64,000 nt of DNA from Auraticoccus monumenti (GCF_900101785.1 NZ_LT629688.1:868001-932000); one strand, 5' to 3'; numbered from the stretch's first letter, positions 38,477-47,395 are shown. Program-made: numbers and translations. Notes: generated by a model from the sequence alone, not told the origin.

Positions 38477-39151
38477 TCAGCCCTTCGGGACGTGCGTGAC
38501 ACCGCGACGGGCCAGCAGGGCCCCGATCCGGGCCACCACGAGGGCCAGGTACAGCATCCCGGCGATCTGCTCCAGCATCACGAAGGACCGCGCGTGAGGG
38601 AGCAGGGGCACCACGTCGGAGAGCCCGGTGCTGGTGAGCGTGGTGACGGACAGGAAGAGCAGCTCCATCCAGGTCCGCGCCTGGTCCGGGTCCACCCCGG
38701 CGGTGAAGGAGCCCGGCCAGATGATCTGGACCACGGAGTAGGTGTAGGCGAAGCCCCAGGCCAGCACGGTGAAGGCGGCTCCCGTGGCCCACACCTCGTC
38801 GACGGTCGCGTGGTCGTCGTCGAACATGTAGCGGATCATCGCGTAGGCCGTGTAGTAGTAGAAGAGCGCGTGCACCGCCCCGGAGGCCAGCACCACCGCC
38901 GGGTGCGGGACGGCCGCCTCGACGAAGGTCAGCACCAGCAGCGGGGCGCCGAGGATGATCGACACCCAGGTCAGCGCCGGGGTCTCCCGGACGGCGTAGA
39001 CCGCGAGCGCCACCGCGACCACGCTGACCACCGAGAACAGCGCCCGTCCCAGCGCCTCGCCGTCGAGGAAGGGGTAGACCAGGATGCTGGTCAGCTGCAC
39101 CACCATCAGCACGGCACAGGGGTAGGTGGTGATCAGGTGTCGCGGGGTCAT
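38477..39151 (-). CDS. two-pore-type ion channel family protein with atypical selectivity filter
   Basis: 224 residues, about six hydrophobic segments. The C-terminal pair encloses a pore loop, WMELLFLSVTTLTSTGLSD then VVPL, aligned with the K+ channel filter TTLTTVGYGD; here Gly-Leu-Ser-Asp replaces Gly-Tyr-Gly-Asp. The next helix (FVMLEQIAGMLYLALVVARI) is typical of the inner pore helix. TACCCT lies 6 nt before the ATG (leaderless). It is a channel-like protein, but potassium selectivity is doubtful given the filter. No cytoplasmic RCK domain. Confidence 0.8.
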   Translation of the reverse strand: MTPRHLITTYPCAVLMVVQLTSILVYPFLDGEALGRALFSVVSVVAVALAVYAVRETPALTWVSIILGAPLLVLTFVEAAVPHPAVVLASGAVHALFYYYTAYAMIRYMFDDDHATVDEVWATGAAFTVLAWGFAYTYSVVQIIWPGSFTAGVDPDQARTWMELLFLSVTTLTSTGLSDVVPLLPHARSFVMLEQIAGMLYLALVVARIGALLARRGVTHVPKG

Positions 39152-39220
39152 CCGCCGAGGGTAGAGCGGACCGGTCCACCGTCGGCCGACAGGCTGTGCC
39201 GGGTGCCCCCGGGGTCGGGC

Positions 39221-39967
39221 TCAGACGTCGGCCGGGGACGCCGGTGCGGCGGCGGCCTCGCGGGCGGCGACGTCCCGGCGTCCGATGTCCCGGGCGATGA
39301 ACCCGGCCATCAGCAGGCCGAAGACCGCGAAGACCCACCACTGCAGGGCGTAGCCGCCGTTGCGCAGCTGGCCCTCGCCGTCGGGCAGCGTCACCTCCGC
39401 GTGGGCCATGCCGTTGGCCGCCGCCCCCGCCTCGTCCAGCGTGACGAAGCCGTTGACCAGCGGCGGGTCCCACAGCTGGGCGATCTCCGACAGCCGCACC
39501 GAGCCCAGCTGGCCGTCCGCGGTCGGTGGCGTCTCCGAGGAGGCCTCCGAGGGGAGCAGGATGCCGGCCAGCTGCTGCTCACCCTCCGGCGGGGCGGGCG
39601 CCTCCGGGGCCTCGCCGGGCAGCTCCACCTCCCCGCGCACCACCGGCACCCGGCTGTCGTCGGACTGCACCAGCGCGGTCACCACCCGGTAGTGGCCCGG
39701 GCGCTCGACGACGGGCACCAGGAGCTGGGTCCCGGGCTCGTAGCGGCCCGAGGCGGTCACCGTGCGGCCGTAGCCGTCCTGGGAGAGCTCCCCGGGCGGG
39801 GCGACCTCGGCCAGCGGCCGGGCCGGCTCGGCCGCGCGCTGGAGGGCGTACCCGTCGGCCTGGTCGCGGTAGACGTCCAGCTGCCAGTAGCCCAGACGCA
39901 CCATGCCGCTGGCGATGGCCAGCGCCACCACCACCACCAGGAGCTGCTTCAGCCGGGTCAGGAGCAC
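39221..39967 (-). CDS. SURF1 family protein
   Basis: 248 residues with a transmembrane helix at each end (LKQLLVVVVALAIASGMVRL and WWVFAVFGLLMAGFIARDIG) and an exported domain between. SURF1 features: RLGYWQLDVYRDQADGYALQ, GRTVTASGRYEPGTQLLVPV, GHYRVVTALVQSDDSRVPVV, RGEVELPGEAPEAPAPPEGE. In bacteria SURF1 helps assemble the heme a centre of cytochrome c oxidase. It is followed by the ATP-grasp gene on the same strand but with its own start. Confidence 0.92.
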   Translation of the reverse strand: MLLTRLKQLLVVVVALAIASGMVRLGYWQLDVYRDQADGYALQRAAEPARPLAEVAPPGELSQDGYGRTVTASGRYEPGTQLLVPVVERPGHYRVVTALVQSDDSRVPVVRGEVELPGEAPEAPAPPEGEQQLAGILLPSEASSETPPTADGQLGSVRLSEIAQLWDPPLVNGFVTLDEAGAAANGMAHAEVTLPDGEGQLRNGGYALQWWVFAVFGLLMAGFIARDIGRRDVAAREAAAAPASPADV

Positions 39968-39995
39968 GGGGAGGCCTCCGGCCGCCTGGACCTGG

Positions 39996-40952
39996 TCACG
40001 TCCGGTGCCGGCGGCGGGCCAAATCGACCAGCTCCAGCAGCACCTCGCCGAAGCCGAGCCCGGCCGACTCCAGGGCGATCGGGACCGTGGAGGTGGCGGT
40101 CAGCCCGGGGGCCACGTTGGTCTCCAGGAACACCGGGACGCCCTGCTCGTCGACGATGATGTCGGTCCGGGAGAGGTGGGCCAGCCCGAGCACCTCGTGC
40201 ACCCGCAGGGCCATCTCCGCGCAGGCCCGGGCGCTCTCCTCGCTCAGCTCGGCCGGGCAGAGGAACCGGGTCTCGCCGGCGGTGTAGCGGGCGGTGTAGT
40301 CGTAGGTGCCGGACTCCGGACGGATCTCCACCACCGGCAGCGCCTCGGGGCCACCGCTGCGCTCGACCACCCCGACCGCCACCTCGGTCCCCGTGACGAA
40401 CTCCTCCACCACGGCCACCGAGCCGTAGGCGTAGGCCGCGACCATGGCCCCGGGGAGCTGGCTCGCCTCGTCCACCCGGGTGCAGCCCAGCGCCGACCCG
40501 CTGCGCGAGGGCTTGACCATCATCGGGAAGCCGATCCGCTGACCCAGCGCCCGCACCAGCGCGGCGGCACCCAGCTCACGGAAGATCTCGTGCGGCAGCG
40601 CCACCTGCACCGGGGTGCGGATCCCCGCCTCGGCCACCACCCGGGTGGCGATGGACTTGTCGAAGGCCACCCGGCAGGCCGCCCCCGAGGAGCCGACGTA
40701 GGGCACCTCCAGCAGGTCCAGCACCTCCCGCAGCGAGCCGTCCTCACCGGCCTCGCCGTGCAGCAGCGGCAGCACCACCGCTCCCTCGTGCTCGCGCAGC
40801 AGCGTGATGAGGTGCGGGTCGACGTCGTGCTCCAGCACGGTGACGCCCAGGTCCTGCAGCGCCTGGGTCACCCGCCGGCCCGAGCGCAGCGACACGTCGC
40901 GCTCGTGCGACAGACCCCCGGACAGCACGATCACGGTGTCGGACAAGGTCAC
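39996..40952 (-). CDS. D-alanine-D-alanine ligase family ATP-grasp protein
   Basis: 318 residues from GTG 40952 with GGAAGGAA upstream. N-terminal GGLSHERDVSLRSGRRV, LHGEAGEDGSLREVLDLLEV (HGxxGEDG motif), PYVGSSGAACRVAFDKSIA, ATP-grasp core FPMMVKPSRSGSALGCTRVD and metal site VFLETNVAPGLTATS. The last motif normally reads N-T-x-PG; here N-V-A-PG. It could be the cell's Ddl or a paralogous dipeptide ligase. It lies 46 bp downstream of a PLP aminotransferase on the same strand and is probably co-transcribed with it. Confidence 0.85.
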   Translation of the reverse strand: MTLSDTVIVLSGGLSHERDVSLRSGRRVTQALQDLGVTVLEHDVDPHLITLLREHEGAVVLPLLHGEAGEDGSLREVLDLLEVPYVGSSGAACRVAFDKSIATRVVAEAGIRTPVQVALPHEIFRELGAAALVRALGQRIGFPMMVKPSRSGSALGCTRVDEASQLPGAMVAAYAYGSVAVVEEFVTGTEVAVGVVERSGGPEALPVVEIRPESGTYDYTARYTAGETRFLCPAELSEESARACAEMALRVHEVLGLAHLSRTDIIVDEQGVPVFLETNVAPGLTATSTVPIALESAGLGFGEVLLELVDLARRRHRT

Positions 40953-40998
40953 TTCCTTCCTGTGCCGCCCTCGGCGGCGGGTGGTGCGGGGACGACGC

Positions 40999-42366
40999 TC
41001 AGCTCTGGTTGGCGCCGGGCCCGCGCGTGATGCGCCGCGGGCCGGGGTCCACCGAGGACGGGTCCAGACCGAAGGTCTCGTGCAGGGACAGCTCGTTGGC
41101 CAGCACCTCGCCGAGGCGGCGGGTCCCCTCCCGGATCCGGTCCGGCGGGGGGTAGCAGTAGGAGACCCTGAGGTTGCGGGCGCCGAAGCCGTCGGCGAAG
41201 AACGCCGGCCCCGGCACGTAGGCCACCCGGGAGGTGATCGCCCGGGGCAGCATGGCCTGGGAGTCCAGGCCCTCGGGCAGGGTGACCCAGACGAAGAACC
41301 CGCCGTCCGGACGCGTCCAGGTGGTGCCGGCCGGCATGTGCTCGGCCAGCCCGTCCAGCATCGCGTCCCGGCGGACCCGGTACATGTCGCGGAAGCTGAC
41401 GATCTGGCCCTGCCAGTCGCAGGTGGCCAGGTAGGTGGAGACGACGTACTGGCTGAACACCGGCGGGCAGAGGGTGGCGGACTCCTGGGCCAGCACCAGC
41501 TTCTCCCGCACGGCGTGCGGGGCCAGCACCCAGCCGACCCGTACGCCGGGGGAGAAGGTCTTGGAGAAGCTGCCGAGGTAGATGACGTTGTCGGCGTCGA
41601 GGGAGCGCATCGCCGGGATCGGCTCCCCGGTGAAGGTGAGCAGGCCGTACGGGTTGTCCTCCACGACCAGCAGCCCCAGCTCGCGGGCCACCTCCAGCAG
41701 CGCCACCCGCCGCTCCAGGGGCTGGGTCACGCCGGCGGGGTTCTGGAAGTTGGGGATCGTGTACAGGAACTTCACCGTGCGCCCGGCGGCCTTCAGCGCC
41801 CCCGTGGCCGCCCGCAGCGCGTCGGGGTCCAGCCCGTGCTCGTCCATGCCCACGTGCACGACGTCGACCTCGTAGGAGCGGAACGTGCCCAGCGCGCCGA
41901 CGTAGGACGGCGCCTCGGCCAGCACCACGTCGCCGGGGTCGCAGAAGATCCGCGTCACCAGGTCCAGCCCCTGCTGGGAGCCGACGGTGAGGGTGATGTC
42001 GTCGCGGTGGGCGGAGATGTGCTCCAGCCGCATCACCTCGGTGATCTGCTCCCGCAGCACCGGCTCGCCCTGCCCCGAGCCGTACTGCATCGCCCGGGTG
42101 CCCTCCTTGAAGACCATCGAGGCGAGGTTGTCGGCGATCACGTCCAGGGGCAGGTCGGCGATGTTGGGCATCCCACCGGCCAGCGACACCACCTCGGGGC
42201 GGTTGGCGACCTCGAACAGCGAGCGGACGGCCGAGGCGGTCATGCCGTGGGCGCGGGAGGCGTAGCGGCCGGCCCAGGTGTCCAGCCGGGTGTCCTGGCG
42301 GGCGGCCCGGGCCACCGCCGACGGGGACTGCGCCGGGGGCCTCGGGGTCGGATCGGGCTCGCTCAC
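40999..42366 (-). CDS. PLP-dependent aminotransferase (class I/II, 2-aminoadipate-transaminase-like)
   Basis: 455 residues from GTG 42366; TAGCAT lies 6 nt upstream (leaderless). Signatures: VSLAGGMPNIADLPLD near the N-terminus, TVGSQQGLDLVTRIFCDPGD, YTIPNFQNPAGVTQPLERR, VVEDNPYGLLTF and the PLP lysine in YLGSFSKTFSPGVRVGW. It belongs to the MocR/LysN-like fold type I group but has no N-terminal helix-turn-helix, so it is an enzyme rather than a MocR regulator. The pairing with a D-Ala-D-Ala-ligase-like gene suggests amino-acid or cell-wall precursor metabolism (inference). Confidence 0.9.
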   Translation of the reverse strand: MSEPDPTPRPPAQSPSAVARAARQDTRLDTWAGRYASRAHGMTASAVRSLFEVANRPEVVSLAGGMPNIADLPLDVIADNLASMVFKEGTRAMQYGSGQGEPVLREQITEVMRLEHISAHRDDITLTVGSQQGLDLVTRIFCDPGDVVLAEAPSYVGALGTFRSYEVDVVHVGMDEHGLDPDALRAATGALKAAGRTVKFLYTIPNFQNPAGVTQPLERRVALLEVARELGLLVVEDNPYGLLTFTGEPIPAMRSLDADNVIYLGSFSKTFSPGVRVGWVLAPHAVREKLVLAQESATLCPPVFSQYVVSTYLATCDWQGQIVSFRDMYRVRRDAMLDGLAEHMPAGTTWTRPDGGFFVWVTLPEGLDSQAMLPRAITSRVAYVPGPAFFADGFGARNLRVSYCYPPPDRIREGTRRLGEVLANELSLHETFGLDPSSVDPGPRRITRGPGANQS

Positions 42367-42420
42367 CAGGCCATGCTAACGGCCGGGCCCGCGAGGGAAG
42401 GTGCTGGTTACCATGAGGTC

Positions 42421-42615
42421 ATGAGCGCCGTACGCGGGACCGAGGGCCGCCGGGCCGGGACGTGGCCGGGCCGCCCGGTGTGGGCCATCGACCGTGCCCT
42501 GCTGTGGAAGTGGGGTCCCTGGGTGGTGCTGCTGGTCGGGGTGGTGACCTCCCTCGTGCTCGGGTTCGCCGTCGGTCTGGCCCGGCCCCACCGCCAGCCC
42601 CAGCGGGCACGATGA
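42421..42615 (+). CDS. small single-pass membrane protein
   Basis: 64 residues from ATG 42421, with TACCAT 6 nt upstream (leaderless start). A basic N-terminus is followed by one transmembrane helix (GPWVVLLVGVVTSLVLGFAV) and a short Arg/Pro tail. Its stop overlaps the next gene's start by 4 bp (ATGA), so the two are coupled. Divergent from the aminotransferase gene 54 bp away. Function unknown. Confidence 0.7.
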   Translation: MSAVRGTEGRRAGTWPGRPVWAIDRALLWKWGPWVVLLVGVVTSLVLGFAVGLARPHRQPQRAR

Positions 42616-43229
42616 CCTTCCGCCCCGTCGCCGGTCGGGCCCGCGGCCCGCGGCTGCGGGCGCTGCGTGGCGAGGACCTGACCTCCCTGCCGGGCTGCTC
42701 CTCCTGCCCGTCGCTGCAGCCCGGGGACCCCGGCGTCCGGGCGGCGCTGCAGGCCTGGGGCTGGTGCGGGCTGGTCGCCGTCGCCGGGGAACGGCCGGTC
42801 GGTCACCTGCTGCTGACGCCGGAGGAGGACCAGGACGGGCGGGTCGTGGCCCGCGTGGTGGCCCTGCACCCCTCGGACGGGACGCCCGACGCCGACGGCT
42901 GGACGTCCTCGGCCACCGTCCGCCGGCTGCTCGAGGGCGCCGCGGCGCGCCTGCTGCGCCGTCGCGTCGTCGCCCTGGAGGCCACCGCCCACCGGTGGGC
43001 GGGCAGCTGCCCCACCCCCTCGCTCGGCGTGCTCGCCGCGCGGGGCTTCGTGGTGGTCCGGGAGCACCCGCTGCACCCGCTGATGCGGATGGAGCTGGAC
43101 CGCACCGTCCCCGGCGAGCCCGTCCTGCAGACCGTCTGGCGACGGCTCACCGAGCTGGTGCGCTCACCACCCCCGCCCGAGCCGGTCGGGTTCACCCCCA
43201 CCCGGGAGACCCGCGCGGTCGGGGTCTGA
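42612..43229 (+). CDS. GNAT-like acetyltransferase family protein
   Basis: 205 residues from ATG 42612. The central and C-terminal parts fit a GNAT fold: WGWCGLVAVAGERPVGHLLL (beta strands), VVARVVALHPSDG, ATVRRLLEGAAARLLRRRVV (helix and strand) and GVLAARGFVVVREHPLHPLM followed by RMEL (family-typical C-terminal strand). An early Cys cluster (GCSSCPSLQ) resembles that of a known actinobacterial GNAT group. A clear Q/RxxGxG acetyl-CoA loop is not visible, so activity is uncertain. Translationally coupled to the small membrane protein before it. Confidence 0.65.
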   Translation: MTFRPVAGRARGPRLRALRGEDLTSLPGCSSCPSLQPGDPGVRAALQAWGWCGLVAVAGERPVGHLLLTPEEDQDGRVVARVVALHPSDGTPDADGWTSSATVRRLLEGAAARLLRRRVVALEATAHRWAGSCPTPSLGVLAARGFVVVREHPLHPLMRMELDRTVPGEPVLQTVWRRLTELVRSPPPPEPVGFTPTRETRAVGV

Positions 43230-43238
43230 CCGCGCGGG
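43210..43238. terminator. bidirectional terminator at the GNAT stop
   Basis: CCCGCGCGGTC / GACCGCGCGGG, perfect 11-bp stem with a 7-nt loop. It overlaps the GNAT stop codon and lies 4 bp from the stop of the convergent membrane-protein gene. Confidence 0.75.
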
Positions 43239-43242
43239 CTGC

Positions 43243-43827
43243 TCAGAGGTTCATCGCCGCCGCGACCGCCTGGGTGTCGTCGAGCAGGTCCGGCAGCGGC
43301 TGCATCGCGATCCCCAGGCCCAGCACGGCGGTGTTGCCCCGCATCACCACGCAGACGTCGTAGCCGGAGGGGTCGCGCCCGCACAGGCCGTCCTCGATCG
43401 GGCGCAGCGCCTCGGCCTGGACCAGCTCCAGCATGGCGGCCGGCTCGGCGACCGGACGTCCGGCGATCACCACCAGGTTCGGCTCGGCGGCCCGGTTGTA
43501 GGTGGCCGAGACCGTCTCGATGTCGGTGTCGATCGTGGTGTCGCTGTTGTCGGCGTTGGGGTCGCGGCTGAGGTCGTCCACGGCCAGCGGCAGCACCAGC
43601 GGCGGCGGGGGCGAGGAGGGGGCGTCGGTGGGCTGGCCGGAGGGACCCGTCCGGGCGGTGAGGAAGGCCACCACCAGCACCGCGCTGAGCACCAGCACCA
43701 GCACCACGGCGCCGATCAGCAGCGGCAGCGCGCCGGAGCGCGGCCTGGGCTCCGGGTCGGGCTCGCCCTGCGGGGTCACCGGACCCCAGGACTCGGAGCC
43801 CGGCTGAGAGGGTGGGGGCTGGGTCAT
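43243..43827 (-). CDS. single-pass membrane protein with exported domain, unknown function
   Basis: 194 residues from ATG 43827 (AGGAAG upstream; GTG 43830 possible). A Pro/Glu-rich cytoplasmic N-terminus, a transmembrane helix (PLLIGAVVLVLVLSAVLVVA), a Pro/Ser linker and an exported domain with two cysteines (DGLCGRDPSGYDVCVVMRGN). The long frame upstream is antisense to the ABC exporter gene and is not real. No family recognised. Confidence 0.7.
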   Translation of the reverse strand: MTQPPPSQPGSESWGPVTPQGEPDPEPRPRSGALPLLIGAVVLVLVLSAVLVVAFLTARTGPSGQPTDAPSSPPPPLVLPLAVDDLSRDPNADNSDTTIDTDIETVSATYNRAAEPNLVVIAGRPVAEPAAMLELVQAEALRPIEDGLCGRDPSGYDVCVVMRGNTAVLGLGIAMQPLPDLLDDTQAVAAAMNL

Positions 43828-43905
43828 CACGCTCTTCCTGACGTCGGACGGTCGTCTGGCGGGCTCAGTGTAGGTCTGGACGGCCGACGGCTTAGGGTCC
43901 CCTCT

Positions 43906-45594
43906 GTGCCCCACCCCTCCCCGACCCGGCGCCTGGTGGGCCAGATGTTCCGCCGCCAGCGACGCGACACCGTCCTCTGCGCCTCGTTCTGGTCGGTGCA
44001 CCAGATCTGCGAGGCGCTGGTCCCGGTGGCCATCGGGCTGGTGATCGACCTCGCCGTCGGCCCCTCCGACGGGGAGGCCATGGCCTGGTCGGTGCTGGGG
44101 GTGTTCGTCCTCTTCGCCGTGCTGACCTTCGCCTGGCGGACCGGGTTCTGGTTCCTCTCCCGGGCGGTGCTGGAGGAGTCGCACCGGCTGCGGGTGACGG
44201 CCGTCCGCCGCGTCATCACCGGCCGCGGCATCCGCACCGAGCGCCAGACCGGGGAGCTGCTCTCCATCGCCACCTCCGACGCCCAGGCCAGCGCGGAGCT
44301 GCTCGAGCTCGGCAGCCGGGTGGTCTCGGCGCTGATCGGGCTGCTGGTCACCACCGTGGTGCTGGTCCGCATCGACCTCACCCTGGGGCTGGCCATGATG
44401 GTCGGCATCCCGCTGCTGGTGCTGGCCCTCAACGCCCTCGGGCCCCTGGTCGAGCGGCGGACCTCCACCCAGCAGCAGGCCATCGGGCTGGCCGCGGCCA
44501 CCGCCGCGGACCTGCTGGCCGGGCTGCGTCCGCTGCGCGGGTTCGGCGGCGTCCAGGAGGCCAGCCGTCGCTACCGGACCACCAGCCGGACGTCGCTGCG
44601 CGCCACCGTCGGCGCCGCCCGCGCCGGGGCCACCTTCGTGGGCGCCTCCACCTTCACCACCGGGCTGCTGCTGGCCGTGGTGGCCCTCGTCGCCGGCTGG
44701 TTCGCGCTGCAGGGGCGGATCAGCGTCGGTGAGCTGATCACCATCGTCGGCCTGGCCGCCTTCATCACCGACCCGGTCCTCAACCTGGCCGACTGCGTCT
44801 TCCAGCTGGCCACCTCCCGGGCCAGCGCGGCCCGGCTGGCCGAGCTGCTGGACGCCCCCGAGCTGGCCTTGGCCGGCGACCGTCCGGCCAGCCCCGGGCC
44901 GCTGGTGCTCCGCGACGTCCGCACACCGGGTCTGGACGGCCTCGACCTGGAGGTGCGGCCCGGGGAGGTCGTCGGGGTGGTCACCGCCGAGCTGGCCGCC
45001 GCCGACGCCCTGACCGAGCTCCTCAGCGGCGCCCGGACGCCCGACAGCGGCACCGTCGAGCTGGCCGGGACACCGCTGGGCACCCTCGACCTCCCCTCGG
45101 TCCGGCGCGTGCTGCTGGCCGAGCCGCACACCGTCGACCTGTTCGGGACGACCCTGCGGGAGGTGCTGCAGACCGGGCCTGCCCCCGAGGAGGCGGAGCT
45201 GGCGCGCGCGGTGCGGGCGGCCTCGCTGACCGAGCTGGTCGGACCCGACGGCACCGACGGCCTGGAGCGGGAGCTGCTCGACCACGGCAGCAACCTCTCC
45301 GGGGGACAGCGCCAGCGGGTGGCGATGGCGCGGGCCCTGCTGGCCGACCGTCCGGTGCTGGTGCTGCGCGACCCGACCACCGCCGTGGACGGGGTGACCG
45401 AGCACGCGATGGCCGAGGGGCTGCGCGGGCTCCGGTCCCGACCGGACCGCAGCACCGTGCTGGTCACCACCAGCGCGCCGCTGCTGGCCCGCTGCGACCG
45501 GGTCGTGCTGGTCGTCGGCGGTCGCGCGCACAGCACCGGCGACCACCGCTCGCTGCTGGACGTCCCCGCCTACGCCGAGGTGGTGCTGCGATGA
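43906..45594 (+). CDS. ABC exporter subunit with degenerate nucleotide-binding domain
   Basis: 562 residues from GTG 43906, TAGGGT 7 nt upstream (leaderless). The N-terminal ~310 residues are the six-helix type I exporter domain (VALVAGWFALQGRISVGELI). The NBD keeps the ABC signature LSGGQRQRVAMARALLADRP but has lost the others: Walker A reads VGVVTAELAAADALTELLSG (no GxxGxGK; the lysine is Ala), Walker B reads VLVLRDPTTAVD (Arg for Asp, Asp for Glu), the Q-loop is LLAEP and the H-loop is VTTSAP. It should therefore be a non-hydrolysing partner that only contributes its signature motif. It overlaps the second ABC gene by 4 bp. Confidence 0.92.
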   Translation: MPHPSPTRRLVGQMFRRQRRDTVLCASFWSVHQICEALVPVAIGLVIDLAVGPSDGEAMAWSVLGVFVLFAVLTFAWRTGFWFLSRAVLEESHRLRVTAVRRVITGRGIRTERQTGELLSIATSDAQASAELLELGSRVVSALIGLLVTTVVLVRIDLTLGLAMMVGIPLLVLALNALGPLVERRTSTQQQAIGLAAATAADLLAGLRPLRGFGGVQEASRRYRTTSRTSLRATVGAARAGATFVGASTFTTGLLLAVVALVAGWFALQGRISVGELITIVGLAAFITDPVLNLADCVFQLATSRASAARLAELLDAPELALAGDRPASPGPLVLRDVRTPGLDGLDLEVRPGEVVGVVTAELAAADALTELLSGARTPDSGTVELAGTPLGTLDLPSVRRVLLAEPHTVDLFGTTLREVLQTGPAPEEAELARAVRAASLTELVGPDGTDGLERELLDHGSNLSGGQRQRVAMARALLADRPVLVLRDPTTAVDGVTEHAMAEGLRGLRSRPDRSTVLVTTSAPLLARCDRVVLVVGGRAHSTGDHRSLLDVPAYAEVVLR

Positions 45595-47354
45595 GCGCCG
45601 AGCAGGGCCTGCGGGCCATCCTGCCGGTGGCCACCGGCCGCCGCACCGCCCGGGTGTTCGGGCTGCTGGTGCGTCGCCACCGGTGGCTGGCGCTGCTGGG
45701 CGTGCTCGCCGCGGTGGGCGCGAGCGTGGCGGCGGTGCTGGTGCCGATCCTGCTCGGACGGGTGGTGGACCTGGTGGTGGACCGGCGTCCGCTGTCGGAC
45801 CTGCTGGTCCTGGTCGGGGGTCTGCTGGTGGCGGGGCTGTCGGCCGGGGTGCTGACCGCGGTGGCCCGCTGGCTGGTCTCCGCCCTGGGCGCCCACGTCT
45901 GCGCCGACCTGCGCGAGCAGGTGCTGGACCACTCGCTGCGGATGGAGCCGGCCCGGCTCGAGGCGGCCGGCAGCGGCGACGTCGCCTCCCGGGTGACCGA
46001 GGACGTGGAGAAGGTGACGCGCTCGGTGCAGCTGGCCGCGGGCGTCTTCACGGCGCTGGTGACGGTGCTGGTCACCGTGGTCGGGTTCGCCTCCCTGGAC
46101 TGGCGGATCGCGCTGGCCTTCCTGGTGGTGGTACCGGTCTACGTGCTCAGCCTGCGCCGGTTCATCCCCCAGGCCGAGCTGCGCTACGCCGCCGAGCGCC
46201 GGGCGGCGGCCGTCCGCACCCAGGCCGTGCTGACCACGCTGCAGGGTGCCCGGACGGTGCACGCCTACGGCATGGAGGAGCGTCAGGGCCAGCGGGTGGA
46301 GGAGGCCTCACGGGAGGCCATGGGCGCCCAGCTGTGGGCGGTGCGCGGGTTCCTCTGGTTCGCCAACTCGATGAACTTCGCCGAGGCGATCGGGCTCAGC
46401 GCGGTGCTGCTGACCGGGTTCTGGCTGGTGCAGGACGGCACCAGCACGGTCGGTGACGTCACCGCGGCCGCGCTGCTGTTCCACCGGCTGTTCGGCCCGC
46501 TGGGCATGCTGCTGATGACCTTCAACGACGTCCAGGCCGCCGGTGCCGCGCTGGCCCGGCTGGTCGGGGTGGCCGACCTCGAGGTGCCCGGCAGCGGTCG
46601 GGTCGCCGACACCGGACCCCGCCCCTCCGCGCTCGACGTCAGCGCCGGGCAGGTGGGCCACCGCTACGCCGCCGGGCCGCCGGTGCTGCACGACGTCTCC
46701 CTCGACGTCCCGGCCGGCACGTCGCTGGCCGTGGTGGGGGCCAGCGGGGCGGGCAAGACCACGCTGGCGGCGATCCTGGGCGGGGTGTTCCCCGCGACCG
46801 CCGGGACGGTCCGCATCGGCGGGCGGCCGGTGGACGAGATCGACCCGACCGAGCTGCGTCGGCTGGTCGGGGTGGTGACCCAGGAGGTCCACGTCTTCAC
46901 CGGCACGCTGGCCGGGGACCTGCGGCTGGCCGTCCCCGGGGCCACCGACGAGGAGCTGTGGTCCGCGCTGGCGCTGGCCGGGGCGGACGCCTGGGTGGCC
47001 GCGCTGCCCGAGGGGCTGGCCACCCGGGTCGGCGGCGGGGACCACCCGCTCAGCGCGGCCCAGGCGCAGCAGCTGGCGCTGGCCCGGATCGCCCTGGTGG
47101 ACCCGCCGGTGGTGGTGCTGGACGAGGCCACCGCGGAGGCGGGCAGCGCGGGCGCCCGCCAGCTCGAGCTGGCCAGCGCGGCGGTGCTGCGCGGTCGGAC
47201 CTCGGTCGTGGTCGCGCACCGCCTCACCCAGGCCCAGGCCTGCGACCGGGTCGCGGTGATGTCGGCGGGCCGGGTGGTCGAGCTCGGACGGCCGGAGGAC
47301 CTGGTGGCCGCCGGCGGTGCCTACGCCGAGCTGTGGTCGGCCTGGCACCGCTGA
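45591..47354 (+). CDS. ABC exporter subunit with active Walker motifs and degenerate signature
   Basis: 587 residues, ATG 45591 overlapping the upstream stop. It has an N-terminal exporter transmembrane domain (LALLGVLAAVGASVAAVLVP; LAFLVVVPVYVLSLRRF). Its NBD has a canonical Walker A (AVVGASGAGKTTLAAILGG), Q-loop (VGVVTQEVHVFTGTL), Walker B with catalytic Glu (PPVVVLDEATAEAG) and H-loop (SVVVAHRLTQA). Its signature motif, however, is LSAAQAQQLALARI instead of LSGGQ. It is thus complementary to its partner, and the heterodimer has one complete ATP site (this Walker A/B plus the partner's LSGGQ) and one dead site. The substrate is unknown. Confidence 0.93.
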   Translation: MSAEQGLRAILPVATGRRTARVFGLLVRRHRWLALLGVLAAVGASVAAVLVPILLGRVVDLVVDRRPLSDLLVLVGGLLVAGLSAGVLTAVARWLVSALGAHVCADLREQVLDHSLRMEPARLEAAGSGDVASRVTEDVEKVTRSVQLAAGVFTALVTVLVTVVGFASLDWRIALAFLVVVPVYVLSLRRFIPQAELRYAAERRAAAVRTQAVLTTLQGARTVHAYGMEERQGQRVEEASREAMGAQLWAVRGFLWFANSMNFAEAIGLSAVLLTGFWLVQDGTSTVGDVTAAALLFHRLFGPLGMLLMTFNDVQAAGAALARLVGVADLEVPGSGRVADTGPRPSALDVSAGQVGHRYAAGPPVLHDVSLDVPAGTSLAVVGASGAGKTTLAAILGGVFPATAGTVRIGGRPVDEIDPTELRRLVGVVTQEVHVFTGTLAGDLRLAVPGATDEELWSALALAGADAWVAALPEGLATRVGGGDHPLSAAQAQQLALARIALVDPPVVVLDEATAEAGSAGARQLELASAAVLRGRTSVVVAHRLTQAQACDRVAVMSAGRVVELGRPEDLVAAGGAYAELWSAWHR

Positions 47355-47355
47355 G

Positions 47356-47395
47356 GACCCGGGCCCGAGCGGCGTCTCGCCGCCGACCCGGGGTC
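47356..47395. terminator. bidirectional hairpin between the ABC exporter and trxA
   Basis: Outer arms GACCC / GGGTC and inner GCGGCG-TCT-CGCCGC fill the 39-bp convergent gap. It probably ends both transcripts. Confidence 0.65.

Noticed and set aside
40999-42366. MocR-type regulator
   Set aside because: The aminotransferase domain is complete but there is no N-terminal GntR-type helix-turn-helix.
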